This document shows, piece by piece, positions 24,042-35,596 of a DNA stretch of 64,000 nt. The position numbers and the translations under genes are program-made. This DNA comes from Furcasterigmium furcatum (taxonomy: Eukaryota; Ascomycota; Sordariomycetes; Glomerellales; Plectosphaerellaceae). Location of the stretch: the NCBI GenBank assembly GCA_001599815.1, contig BCIA01000008.1:124001-188000 (forward strand), in the 5' to 3' direction. The notes under the pieces are model-generated. The model ran no database searches, had not been told where the DNA came from, and was given only the letters and a program-made list of their open reading frames with translations. Numbering within the stretch: the stretch's first letter is position 1; each line of letters opens with the position of its first letter.

Positions 24042-25503
24042 TCAGACCCTCCTATCCGACCCCCCCTGCTGTCCCTTCTCCCTGATATCCTTCAAGCACG
24101 GTGCGTGGAATATCTCCCCCGTCGCCGCCTGCCGCAGCGTGTGCACGGCGACGACGAGCCACAGCAGGCACACGGACATCGAGAACACCATCGTCAGCGC
24201 CCTGAAGAACACGCTGTCCAAGTCCGCGGCCAGCATGCCCGTGCAGGTCGCCAGCACGCCGAGCGGGAACGTGAACCCCCACCAGCCCATGTTGAAGGGG
24301 AACTTCTGCAGCGCCGCGAGGCTGATGAGCGCGAAGGAGAGCCAGACGAGGGCGAAGCCCCACATGCTCAGCGCGAGGAAGACGCCGAGGACGTAGAGAA
24401 CCTCGCCGCCGTGGAGGAGGGTCTGCAGTGTCGCCGTGTCCGCGGGCGGGGCTACGGCGCCGGCCAGGGTCGGGGTCGGGAAGAGCTTCAGGGCCACCTT
24501 GCCGAGCTGCTGGATGCCGAAGCCGCCTTGGCCGAGGGGGCCGATGGGCAGGAAGACGGACACGATGGCCTCGCGGGGCGGGAGGGAGTGTACGGTGAGG
24601 CGGTGGAGATAGAGGGCGAGGACCAGAGCCGAGAAGCACTGGCCGATGCCCCAGAGGATGTAGGAGGCGACGAGGGTGGTGAGTGCGTGGGAGCGGGAGG
24701 GCAAAGCGTCCGCCACGATGCCACCGGTGGCTGCGGCGACGACTGTGGGCACGATGGGGAGGAGGTACGCAGCAGTGACGGCTTGGAGGCCGGGGCGATG
24801 AGTGTGCATGCTGGAGGGTGTCAGATGCTGGATGTTTTGGGTAGTGCAGGGTCACTTACACGAAGAACGGGACTGTCACACAGGTCGCAACGGAGAGGGC
24901 AACGTCAAGCCACCATAACCCCCATGCAAGATACACTACCCAGTCTCCCCAGTGCGAGCAGACCATGACTGTCATGTTGATGATGGCTAGGAAGAGTGTG
25001 AGTCAGTCAGAGGTCCAGCAACTCTGGGAACTGGGACGGCCCTCACTTGCAAGGCCCATGGGAAAGCAGCCCAGAAACAGGGACTGGCCCGGGTGGCTCA
25101 TCATGGCTGCCCAGATCTCCGGGTACAGCACATATCTCACAGCCGACATGATGGTGAAGACGACAAACAGGCCAATATTGACGATGAAGAAGCCGACGGA
25201 GAGGCCATCGGCCACCCAGGGCATGTTGTAGGGCAAGTTGCGGAGGAGGATGGACACGATACCAGTGCCCATGGTGACGGCAAACCACCTGATAGACAGT
25301 CAACTTCCAGCCTGGCACTTACTTGCGTGGGATGAGACTCCAGAGGCTTACGAGGGGGTAAAGTTCCTGATGATCCTCCGCCAGCCAACCTGCTCCTTGC
25401 AGGGCGTTGACGGGCAGCCACCGGCATTCTGCTGGGCCTGTTGGCGGGCACAGGGCGTGTTAGCCGCTGGCTCGACCATGACTTGTACTTCGGTTGAAGC
25501 CAT
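24042..25503 (-). CDS. SSU1: Plasma-membrane sulfite efflux pump
   Basis: Four exons (25503-25352, 25288-25047, 24986-24860, 24810-24042) give 429 aa; phases agree at all three introns. The open frame upstream begins at GTG, so I use the ATG at 25503. The sequence shows the TehA/SLAC1 (C4-dicarboxylate/malic acid) fold: VTMGTGIVSILLRNLPYN, YPEIWAAMMSHPGQSLFLG, VPFFVMHTHRP and YLLPIVPTVVAAATGG, with about ten membrane segments. These match fungal SSU1, which exports sulfite made during cysteine and sulfate metabolism. It is divergent from a cysteine dioxygenase gene 888 bp away, which supports the sulfite assignment over malate transport. Confidence 0.92.
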
Positions 25504-26390
25504 TTCGAAGAGCGTTGGCAGGATAAGCCGTGGCGTGTCCAGGAGTCGCTCTCGGTTTGATCCGGGGGATGAGAGAGTCTCTCCGGGTGGTCGATGATGA
25601 ATGAGCCTCGGTGGGCGACCGGCACAAGGATTGTTCTCAGCTGAGTCTCGAGCTTCCACAAGGTAACAACCAGTTAACCTGTATCAGCTGAAAACCATGG
25701 AGTCACAGTAAATTTAGAACGACTTCTTATTCCTGACGCTTCTTTGTACCGGGGATCTTTCTGTGACTAAGCGCTTCCCGAAAGGGACGACGCCCACATC
25801 CGGACCCACTTAAGCGGCGTCCGGCCGGGTTGGCCGAAGATCGGTCACCCGCAAGGCCGAGGAGGGGCCTGGGGGGGCGTGGGCAGTCGTCTGCACAATA
25901 AATGGGGATGTTGCCTCGTCCAAGGCCCATCCGAATTCGGTCTAATCACGTCCAAAACGCTCGTATGAAAATTGGTTCGACCGAGGAAGCCACGTTGAGG
26001 CCATTTGCGCTGGATACCTTGTCGCCCCGAAAAACATGCTACTGCTGCTTTGGATTGAGCTCGCTACCACATACTTCGTCCCGGGCTAAGCCACAGTGAC
26101 GCACATTCATTGTGCTGACGTCTTGAAAAGCGGCTCGCGTCCCTGTCCCACGCCGACGACGAGGAGCGCGTATCGACGGCTTTCCACCGACTCTGCTCAA
26201 CTCGTCCCATCCAACCACGTTTCGCCTCCAGTCATCGCCAAGACGACCAATACCTGTCCATCCCGCGACACAGTTCTTCAGAGGTGCTCGTGACCAAGAA
26301 GTTGCCGTCGGAAGCCCCACTCTTTGCTTCAGTCGTATCATCCAGCCTTTCCGGCCAGTTCCGCAGATCCTGGTCGGTGTCCAGCAGACC
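25504..26390. promoter_or_regulatory. Shared divergent region of SSU1 and cysteine dioxygenase genes
   Basis: 887 bp between the two ATGs, which must carry both promoters. I see no coding frame I trust. If the pair is co-regulated by cysteine or sulfite, the operators should lie here; I cannot name a site. Confidence 0.5.
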
Positions 26391-27287
26391 ATGAACACTT
26401 GTCGGTCAGCCAGCAGCAGCATGGCCTCCCAAACCTCCCAGCCGGTGTCGCCAAACCCCGCACGCCAACAGCAGTCATCAGCCTTCGATACCAGTATCAT
26501 CGCGACAGCAGCAGCCACCATGACCGTCGACATCATCGCTCGCATCCATTCTGCCTTTGGCTTCGAGGCCAAGGATGGCGGTAATCAATTCGACCAGCTC
26601 GTGCAGGCGCTCAAGGCCGCGCTGGGGCCGTCGTCGGGCCTCGACTCGGACGATGTTGACGTCGAATACCTGACAGCCCTGATGAGGGATTATCTGTCGT
26701 CGGAGGTCGACTGGAGCCGATACGCCTTTGGCAACGCCAGCAAAGGCTACACTCGCAACCTTGTCGACGACGGCAACGGCAAGAGCAACCTGGTGAGTCC
26801 CGTCGCCGCAGCCCTCGTCCCGTGCAACTCCTCCCTGACCGTGCCCGATGCCACGCAGCTCGTGCTTGTCTGGTCGCCTGGTAAGGGCAGTCCCATCCAC
26901 GACCACGGCAACGCCCATTGCCTGATGAAGATCCTCAAGGGCGACCTGACCGAGGTCCGATACGCGATGCCCGAGGAGGGCCACGAAGGACCCATGGAGG
27001 TGACGTATGAAAGAACACACAAGGAGAACGAGGTCGCCTACATGGCAGACGAACTCGGAGTCCACAAGGTGTGGAACAAGGGCAGCGACTTCGCCGTCTC
27101 CCTCCACCGTGAGTATCCGATCCTGACAGCGACGAGATGATGTGGTGTCTGACACGTGCCAGTATACACGCCACCCAACGTTGCGAAAGGGGGATGCAAC
27201 GTCTTCAACCCAAACACGGGCAAGCGCAGCCATGTTCCCAAGTGCGGGTATGACTCAGTCCATGGGCGTCGCATGCCGTCGTCGTGA
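26391..27287 (+). CDS. CDO1: Cysteine dioxygenase
   Basis: Three exons (26391-26792, 26859-27108, 27163-27287) give 258 aa. The enzyme oxidises L-cysteine to cysteine sulfinate with Fe(II) and O2, the step leading to sulfite and taurine. The cupin motif SPIHDHGNAHC supplies two iron His ligands and the Cys of the Cys-Tyr cofactor; the Tyr partner is in LYTPP, rebuilt across the last intron. A third His is in the VHKVWN strand. The first intron (66 bp, GTGAGT...CGCAG) is a multiple of three and stop-free, but removal joins SNL to LVLVWSPGKGSPIHDH as in the family. The N-terminus is about 40 residues longer than animal enzymes; starts at 26421 or 26520 (MTVDII) are alternatives. It is paired divergently with SSU1. 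Confidence 0.92.
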
Positions 27288-27901
27288 GCCAGCTAGGGCG
27301 GTAGGTAGTAAGGGTATATCCAGGTGGTCGACAGGGAGCCGAGAGAGCATCCGCCTGCCCTGTCATCGCGATGGATGGTCGTTTCCGGGTTGCATATTGT
27401 CTGTGTCGAGGCGTTCTATACCGAAACTGTTGTCATAGCGTGTTTGCTGGGAAATATCGAGGGCTCGAGCTCAACCTCGTCAGCCACATGGGTCATTTTG
27501 GGTACGGATCAATAGCGAAATTGACAGAGACTTCTCTGAAGCGCCCGTACACCCATGACATGAGGTTGCAGAGGGAAAGAGCCGCTTCCAGGCACCTCGT
27601 CGTCTGAGGAGTCCCTTCTGGCAGGAATCCGGGTGTCACGTGAAATGTCGCAATTTGAAAACCTCTTCTCATTGGCCTGTTTGCCTTCTCCGGATCCACC
27701 GGTCGATGGCGTGCTTTTTGTGGGGTCAGCGATCCTGCTGCCTCTGTTCGCTCACAAGAGTTGTCACATGACTTCGCGACCCCCTGGCGTAGATGCAACA
27801 CCCACCTCCATGTGGAGTTTCGGAACGCGTGCCCGGTCGTCAAACGCGTGCCACTCACAACCCCGTCCGCAGATGCACGGCTCGCCGGCTGTCGGACCAA
27901 G
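27288..27901. other. Intergenic: CDO 3' end and helicase promoter
   Basis: About 610 bp between two plus-strand genes; nothing else recognised. Confidence 0.5.
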
Positions 27902-30900
27902 ATGCCTCCCAAAAAGCGGACTTATGACTCTCTCAATGTCATCGACCTGACAGGCGATGACCCCATTCCTTCGGCATCAGCCCCCAAACGACATGCGTCG
28001 GGTTCACATCACAGCAGCCAGCAGTCTGGGGGACCGCGCCAGTGGCGGACTCCAGCAACATTCCCTGCCGCTCCGGCACGAATGCAGGGAAGCCAACAAG
28101 ACCTGGATTTTGAGGACCCCATCGACTTGACGCAGGCGGCTGATCCCGAAAGGGAACTCTATGGGTCCTTGGGTGAGGCTTCAGAGGCCGGATACATGCT
28201 TAACGCATGGCTGACTGACACTGCACAGACACCAAGATTGTCGGCGTACGATATTACAATGGCTTCGCCACTACTGGCGAGTTCGTCAATGCCAACAGAG
28301 AGCCATCGAATCCGGTAAGAAAGCCGAGCCTGATTGATGGTCCCGCAGGCCTGGAGACTAAGGAACCGATCATAGTATGACAGCAACGCCATCCGTGTGA
28401 CCAATGTCATGAACCATCAGATTGGACACATCCCTCGGACGGTCGCAGCCAAGCTGGCACCCTACATGGTAATGAAGCCTGGCCCATGATGCACCCTCGC
28501 AACAGCTGACGCCGTCATCAGGATCGTGGTGACATCTTCGTGGAGGCGACTCTGGCCGGAGAGAAGCAGTTCTACGATTGCCCGGTGCAGCTGACCATCT
28601 ATGGCCCCTCGGACCCCGAGGCTCGCTTCAACATCGAGGAGGCCCTCAAGAAGGATAAGCTCCTGAAGGCAACTCAGCTGAAGAAGACTAAGAAAGAAGC
28701 TGAGGCCCTCAGGAAGGTCCGCATGGGCCTGGTCAGCAGCCAGACGAGCATCGGCCTCAACGGCGAAACTGATCCCTCGGAGGATGCTGCCGCCGCTTGG
28801 GAGAACCTTTTGAAGCAGAGCGAGGCCATTGACGTCCGCAAGGACGGAGACGCCATGAGGAAGCTCGCGATGAACGAGGATGAGCTCTCACAAATGCCCA
28901 TGGCGGAGCAGCCGGCCGCCCTGAAGTCGCAGCTTTTGCCGTACCAGCTCCAGGGCCTGGCGTGGATGCTCTCCAAAGAAAACTCCAAGCCCCCCACTAA
29001 GGGAACAAAGGACTCGGTTCAGCTCTGGAGATGGCACGACAACGGCCGCGATATGTTCAACATCGCGACAAACTATCTCATCAAGGGGCAGGCGCAGCTG
29101 TTGTCAGGGGGGATTCTCGCGGACGACATGGGCCTCGGAAAGACCCTGCAGATCATCAGTCTGATTCTCACCGGTACCGGATCTGGCCCTACACTCATCA
29201 TTGCGCCTGTCAGCGTCATGAGCAACTGGGAGCAGCAGATCGCTCGACATGTCCTCCCGGACAAGGCTCCCGGCGTTTTCATCTACCACGGCAACAACGC
29301 CAGAGCGGCTGGCCCCCTCGACAAGCATGGCGTCGTGGTAACCAGCTACGGCATGCTGACGCAGGAGAAGTCCTCGCCGGGACCTCTGCTCAAGACCAAG
29401 TGGCGACGCGTTGTCTTAGACGAGGGCCATACCATTCGAAACCCCAAGACGGCTGCTGCCTTGACGGCCTGCAAGCTGCAAGCCCAGTCCCGCTGGGCCT
29501 TGACCGGAACGCCCATGTATGTGCTGAACCAAGCCGGCGGCCGGCCCCCCATTTCGAGCAGGCTAACACATTTCTCAGTGTCAACAACATCTCTGATCTG
29601 CAGTCCCTCCTCGCCTTCCTGCACATGACAGGCGGGGTTGAGCAGCCGGCCATCTTCAACAGCGTCATCAAGCGACCTCTGAGCTCAGGCTTTGGGACAG
29701 CCGAGATCCTGTTGCAGAATATCATGCACGATCTCTGCCTCCGTCGCAACAAGGACATGAAGTTCGTCGATCTCAAGCTTCCTCCTAAGACGGAGTACGT
29801 GCATCGGATTGCCTTCCGAGACGACGAAAAGTCAAAATACAAGGCGCTCATGTGAGTCTCGAGCCTTGATCTTGACTATGTTTCAGTACTGATACAGCAC
29901 AGGGACGAGGCGAAGGGTGTTCTTCAAAACTACCAGAACAACACCAACAAGGGCGGCAAGGGACAGTTTCAAAACGTTCTTGAGAGGCTGCTCCGTCTTC
30001 GCCAGATGTGCGTTCCCCCCTGCCTCCAACTCCGGCTCGTGCTGACGAATATTTAGCTGCAATCACTGGACGCTCTGCCGGCAGAGGGTGGACGAGCTCC
30101 TGCAGTCGCTGGACGGCCAGGACGTTGTTCCACTGAATGACGAGAACAAAACCATTCTCCAGGAGGCTCTCCGGCTCTACATCGAGAACCAGGAGGAGTG
30201 TCCCGTTTGCTTCGATCCGCTCAGCAGCCCGGTCATTACGCACTGCAAGCACGTCTATTGCCGAGACTGCATCACCAAGGTCATCAAGATTCAGGGCAAG
30301 TGCCCGATGTGCCGCAACAAGCTCGACGAAGATAATCTCCTGGAGCCTGCCGTCGAGGGCGACGGCGAGGAGGATGGGGACTTCGACCCCGAGCTGCAGA
30401 GCTCCAAGACCGAAGCCCTGCTGAAGATCCTGCAGGCCACGTGCAAGGATCCCGAGTCGAAGGTGATCATCTTCTCTCAGTGGACCTCGTTCCTCAATGT
30501 CATCCAGGCTCAGATCGCGGCTGCCGGGTACAAGTACGCTCGGATTGACGGGAGCATGAAGGCGGAGAAGCGGGACCAGGCCATCTCAGCCCTCGACAAC
30601 GACCCGGACACGAAGATTATGCTCGCCAGTCTGGCGGTCTGCAGCGTCGGGCTCAACCTGGTCTCTGCGAACACCGTTGTCCTGGCCGACAGCTGGTGGG
30701 CTCCCGCCATCGAGGACCAGGCCGTGGACCGGGTGCATCGGCTTGGTCAGACGAGGCCAACGACCGTGTGGCGCCTCGTCATGGAGGGGTCTGTTGAGGA
30801 ACGTGTGCTCGACATCCAGGGCGAAAAGCGCGAGCTCGTCGGCAAGGCCTTCCAGGAGAAGCGGAAGGGCAAGAAGTCTAAGGAGACGCGGATGGCGGAC

Positions 30901-30921
30901 GTGATGAAGCTGCTTGCTTGA
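27902..30921 (+). CDS. HIRAN-SNF2-RING helicase (RAD5/HLTF-like)
   Basis: Seven exons (27902-28172, 28229-28314, 28376-28468, 28522-29516, 29579-29851, 29903-30007, 30057-30921) give 895 aa. Order: low-complexity N-terminus with an IDLTGDD-type motif, HIRAN domain about 91-170 (TKIVGVRYYNGFATTGEF, HIPRTVAAKLAPY), SNF2 ATPase with LLPYQLQGLAWML (about 289) and Walker A DDMGLGKT (about 350), Walker B DEGH (about 449), RWALTGTPIVNN across an intron, C3HC4 RING (CPVCFDP...CPMC, about 655-695), then helicase C lobe (DGSMKAEKRDQAI, VHRLGQTRPTTVWRLV). This order is that of RAD5 and HLTF, E3 ligases acting on PCNA in damage tolerance. At 895 aa it is shorter than yeast Rad5, so it may be the smaller fungal HLTF/SMARCA3-like paralogue. 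Confidence 0.9.
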
Positions 30922-31831
30922 TCCTGGCCCGGCGTACAAGGCGCCTCGGGGAGGCCTGGGGAGATGAAGCGGATGGCGTCATCTCATGGGCAGGGCTTTG
31001 CTGGAGGTATGGAGTTGGACGATGTAACATTATCATCACATTTGCGTCCCGGACTCGCCCAGCCGGAGCTCAGGAGCGGCAGTCCGGGCCTGTAATTCTA
31101 GAGAGGACACAAATGGTTGGGTCAGCTGGGCCAGTTTCCCTGAAGGTAGAGCACCGTCATGGACCACGGTGCCTTGGGGGTCCGCCCCTGAATGCCAGCG
31201 CATTGTCAGAGAAAGCGAGAGTTCCTGTTACCGCGACACAGACCAACCCTACCGTGGACGTCGAAGCGCCCTGTCGAACCATGCGACGAAGCAGCACCAT
31301 CGTGGGTCACCGAGCGACGTGCACGCAAATGACGAAGCCATTGAGGGCGACGCAGCCTCACTCTCAGCTCCCACACGGCGGGTACCGCGACGCCGGAGAG
31401 CGATCCTGCTCGTTGCTGTCCGAACAGACCGTCTCCCGGGTTCTGTCGGGCTCGACTGTTTGATCCCGGTGAAACTGTGTGCGTGTGACCAGGGAAGCCC
31501 ACGTCGACAGGGCCGCCTCACCCCGGCGGCGACACTTGTGCCGTCGTGCCACGCAAGCGGACGATGACATGTGCGAGCTCCGAGATATTGGCCGTTGCGA
31601 TGGTGCGACTTGCGGCTGCCGCTGACCGCAAGATTCTGTAAGGGCATCTCGTGGAGTTCGCCGTGTCCAGGGCGAGTGATACGCGAGGGCGGCTCGAGTA
31701 TAAAGGGGCGTTGGCCGAGCTTCTTCGAACTCAACTCGAGCATCAGACCTCAAGCAAGCAAGCAATCAAGCACATCTCACTCAGTACTCTTCAGCTTAGA
31801 ATCACTTCCCTCAACCACCCCACCTTCCACC
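30922..31831. other. Intergenic upstream of small abundant-type gene
   Basis: About 910 bp. Open frames on both strands lack motifs. The right end has a TATAAA box at 31699-31704 and a leader rich in CAAG/CAAT repeats before the next ATG. Confidence 0.5.
31699..31704 (+). promoter_or_regulatory. TATA box
   Basis: A perfect TATAAA followed by GGGG, 128 bp before the ATG of the 138-aa gene. Clear TATA boxes are uncommon in this window and usually go with strongly expressed or inducible fungal genes. Confidence 0.6.
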
Positions 31832-32248
31832 ATGTCCTCCGAGAAGATCGTCTTCGAAGCCGACATCGGCGACGACGCCACCGAGTGGTACGGCACCCTC
31901 GTGATCACGAACATCCGCTACAAGAACGAATCGCCCGTCCAGATCCAAAAGTTCCTCGGCATTCGCTTCAAGGCGCCCCCCGTCTCGGCGGAGTTGAAGG
32001 CGCAGACGCAGCTCACGCCCTGGCAGGCGATGGCGGCAGACATCACGACCGAGAAGGTCGACGACGACAAGGCCATCCGCGTCTCGGCCAAGCTCTGCGT
32101 CCAGCAGAGCCACGCCTTCCAGGCGACCGACTCGATCACCTTCGGCGTCAATGGGAACCTGAAGGAGGGCGTGGAGGAGTACCTGGCGTCCGTCGAGCTG
32201 TACGCGGACGAGCTGCCCGGCGAGGTCGAGGAGGGAAAGGAGGAGTAG
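31832..32248 (+). CDS. Unrecognised small acidic protein
   Basis: A single-exon gene of 138 aa starting at an ATG in ideal context (CCACCATGTCC). I do not recognise the family. The protein has no signal peptide or membrane segment, has alternating hydrophobic/polar stretches (EWYGTLVITNIRYKNES, AIRVSAKLCVQQ, LASVELYAD) suggesting a small beta-sandwich, and ends in an acidic EEGKEE tail. Codons are almost all C/G-ending, the usual mark of high expression in such fungi, and there is a TATA box and C/T-rich leader upstream. No function can be assigned from sequence alone. Confidence 0.8.
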   Translation: MSSEKIVFEADIGDDATEWYGTLVITNIRYKNESPVQIQKFLGIRFKAPPVSAELKAQTQLTPWQAMAADITTEKVDDDKAIRVSAKLCVQQSHAFQATDSITFGVNGNLKEGVEEYLASVELYADELPGEVEEGKEE

Positions 32249-32784
32249 GGAAGCAGTCGAGGTGTCCTCCCGTCTCTTGCGACGGGCCCAAGGATTTTGA
32301 AGTGCGGTGACCGCTCTGGTAGCGCGTAGAAAAGTGTAGTAGCAGCACCCGGCAACGAATTGAGCTGTTCACACACTTGTGCTTCGAGGTGACTGAGTGC
32401 GTGCAAGTCAAACATGTCGATATCTGCTTGGTGTTTACCCATGAAGTGCCTCGACAACCTTGGCGGGTTCTCGTTTCTAGACACCCTGAAATAACGTAGC
32501 TGAGATACCTAGTTAGAGTTGTTTTTATCCACGGTGCCTTTCCCGACGCACGACTTAGATGGTTTCTCGTGACCCCTAACCCCTGAGCATCACCAATCGT
32601 GCTAAAACTCTTTGGGCTAGCCTCTCCATCTCGCCAAGACCAACGACAAGGGAAAGCCCCACGCTCAGCACCAATACCGCGGGGCACAATTCAAATGTCG
32701 GAACTTTCAACATCTCGAAATGCGCCCAGGGAACAACTCGAAGCCAGCGAGCTCCCTTGACGACTGAACGGCGCCTACGCGAAG
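32249..32784. other. Intergenic upstream of TYW1
   Basis: About 535 bp with the 3' end of the small gene and the TYW1 promoter. An ATG at 32695 opens a 21-codon upstream frame ending before the TYW1 start; it may be a leader ORF. Confidence 0.45.
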
Positions 32785-35168
32785 ATGCCGGGATCTCGGG
32801 ATGGCTGGGCCCTGCTGCCCTCTCTGGACAGTACGAGACACTCCCCGCTGCTGATTTTCTGAATATTTGGCTAACCCTGCTTCCTCCAGACCTACACGAG
32901 ACATGGCAACAAGTCCGGGTCCCAGTGATCCTCTGCACAGTCACCGGCCTCGCCCTGTTCCGAGTCTACCTGCACTACACTGGAGAGAAGCCAGAGCTGA
33001 AGGCCTTCCCGAAGCAGTTTGCCCCCGATAAGGCCCCAAAACCTGCTGCCGCCCTTGAAGAGAAGGAGGCCAGGACGACACACGATGCGAAACCAAAACC
33101 GCCCAAAACCGCTGGACCGCGGAGGGTCAAGGGAGGTGTGGTGAGGCGCCGCGCCTCAGATGATGCTCAAGGACCGCGGCAGATCCAGCCCCTTGTCTTC
33201 TTCTCCAGCATCACCGCCAACACGGGCAAGATTGCCGCCGACTTTGCGGAGCGATTGGGCGCGCAATTGGAACCGGTCGCCTCGGAGACGGGCTGCGCGA
33301 TCGTTGCGCCGGAGGTCCTCGACCTTGCCGAGATCGACTTTGACGATTACTTCATCTCCCCGCCCAAGGCGATGGAGGGCCGCGACCTACTGTACCTCTT
33401 CCTCTTCCCGAGCTACAACATAGACACTATCAACGATACCTTCCTCGAGCATTTGCAGGAGACGCATCATGACTTCAGAATTGATACGGCGCCGTTGCGG
33501 TCTCTGCTGGGATACTCCGTCTTCGGGTTTGGTGACCGCGAGGGGTGGCCGACGGAGCCGGAAGGCTTCTGCTTCCAGGCGAAGCAGCTCGACAAGTGGA
33601 TGGCCAAGCTGACCAACCGAAAACGAGCCGCGCCTGTCGGCATGGGCGACACGAAGGTCGATTACAAGCAGAGGCTTTCTGAGTGGTCTGAGGGGATCGT
33701 TGAGGTCCTCGGCCAAGTAGCCCGCACTGGCAGCTTCGGAGAGGGCTTGCCGGGCAGCGGTGCAGCCGTGGAAAGCGACGAGGAGGACTCTGACGGCGAT
33801 GATGACGACGGAGAGACCCTCATTGACGACGCGGAGGGCGACCCCAGCAAGCTCAGAAGCACCAAGGACTTGACCGACGTAGAGGACCTTGGGCGGATCA
33901 TGAAGGAATCAAGGGGCGACTCAGGGGCCACCGCAAAGGGCGCCCCGATCGCCGTCGACTTCACAACGTACGGAAGCACAAAGACCCAGAGAAAGGCTCC
34001 TGTGCAGGCGGCCAAAGAGATGGTTCCGGCAAACTCGCCCACCTACGCCTCCCTCACCAAGCAGGGCTACACCATCGTCGGCTCCCATTCCGGCGTCAAG
34101 ATCTGCCGCTGGACCAAGTCGGCCCTCCGCGGTCGCGGGTCTTGCTACAAGTTCTCATTCTACGGCATCAACTCCCACCAGTGCATGGAGACGACGCCCT
34201 CCCTGTCCTGCTCGAACAAGTGCGTCTTCTGCTGGCGCCACGGCACCAACCCCGTCGGCACGACCTGGCGCTGGGTGGTCGATCCCCCAGAGAAGATCTT
34301 CGACGGCGTCAAGGCCGGCCACTACCAGAAGATCAAGATGCTGCGAGGCATGGCGGGCGTCCGCGCTGACAGGTACGCCGAGGCCCTCCGAATCCGCCAC
34401 TGCGCCCTGTCGCTCGTCGGCGAGCCCATCTTCTACCCGCACATCAACGAGTTCCTCGCCATGCTGCACGCCGAGCGAATCTCCTCCTTCCTCGTCTGCA
34501 ACGCCCAGCATCCCGACGAGCTCGCGAACCTCAAGGCGGTGACGCAGCTGTACGTGTCCATCGACGCCTCGAACAAGGAGTCGCTCCGGCGCATCGACCG
34601 CCCCCTGCACCGCGACTACTGGGAGCGCTTCATGCGCTGCCTCGACATCCTCCGCGAGCGCCGCCTCAAGCAGCGCACCGTCTACCGCCTGACCCTGGTC
34701 AAGGGCTTCAACGTCGACGACGAGGTCGAGGGCTACGCGGACCTCGTCGAGCGCGGGCTGCCCTGCTTCATCGAGGTCAAGGGCGTCACGTACTGCGGCA
34801 CCTCGACGGCGTCCAACGCCGGCCTCAGCATGGGCAACGTCCCGTGGTACTGGGAGGTGTGCGAGTTCGTCAAGGCGCTGGAGAAGCGCCTCGCCGAGCG
34901 CGGGCTGCGCTACGGCATCGCCGCCGAGCACGCCCACAGCTGCTGCATCCTGCTCGCGAGCGAGAGGTTCAACGTCGACGGCAAGTGGCACACGCTCATC
35001 GACTACGGCAAGTTCTTCGACCTGCTCGAGGAGCGGGGCGCGGACGGCGACTGGCGCGCTGAGGACTACATGGGCGCGGCCACGCCGGAATGGGCCACGT
35101 GGGGGAACGGCGGCTTCGACCCGAGAGACGACAGGGTGGACCGCAAGGGCCGGAAGATCGAGGCCTGA
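32785..35168 (+). CDS. TYW1: tRNA 4-demethylwyosine synthase
   Basis: Two exons (32785-32830, 32890-35168) give 774 aa. The main frame reaches upstream only to a TTG with no ATG, so I add a 46-bp exon (MPGSRDGWALLPSLD-) ending A|GTACGA and an intron with GGCTAAC branch and CTCCAG acceptor; phase fits exactly. Residues about 22-42 are a membrane segment. A flavodoxin-like domain follows (VFFSSITANTGKIA, about 115), then an acidic linker and the radical-SAM core with CSNKCVFC (about 455-462), whose Cys-x3-Cys-x2-Cys holds the 4Fe-4S cluster. The enzyme uses pyruvate and SAM to build the tricycle of wybutosine at G37 of tRNA-Phe. The membrane anchor fits ER localisation known for yeast Tyw1. Confidence 0.92.
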
Positions 35169-35596
35169 GGTCAGTAGACGGCGTAGACGGCGGAGAAACT
35201 AGATTATGAACAGCATCAGCCAGCTCAAGATGATCCGAATATGAACGGGAATGACAGGCAGCAGTTTGCCGTGTATTACTGTCTCCCCGGCCTCGTGACC
35301 TCCCATCGTCCCCTTCATACATCGCCCTGCCTCTCGGTGTTCTTCGAATATCACAGGCGCCCCGCCCCGCCCTTCAGCGACGCCACCACCGGGAAACCCC
35401 TCTATCAAGACAGCGCCTTCGGCTGATAATATACAGTCACTAAAACAATCATAAGGTCCGCCCCGGGGGCGGATGGTGGGCCCTCGCGGAGTCGGTGCCG
35501 CGGGGGGTTGCGTTGGTACAGAGTGGAGGTATGTTTCGACATGCCGCCCCCTTTTGAGGAGCGGCCCTGTCCCGAGTTATTTTGCGGCCGGGCAGT
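35169..35596. other. Convergent intergenic region
   Basis: About 430 bp between the TYW1 and TOM20 3' ends; nothing but expected terminators. Confidence 0.5.

Noticed and set aside
24042..25503. Malic acid transporter (Mae1) for this gene
   Set aside because: Same superfamily, but the MGTGIVSILLRNLPYN and HPGQSLFLG segments and pairing with cysteine dioxygenase favour SSU1.
25348..25659. Longer SSU1 N-terminus from a GTG start
   Set aside because: Nuclear fungal genes start at ATG; the ATG at 25503 gives a normal SSU1 length.
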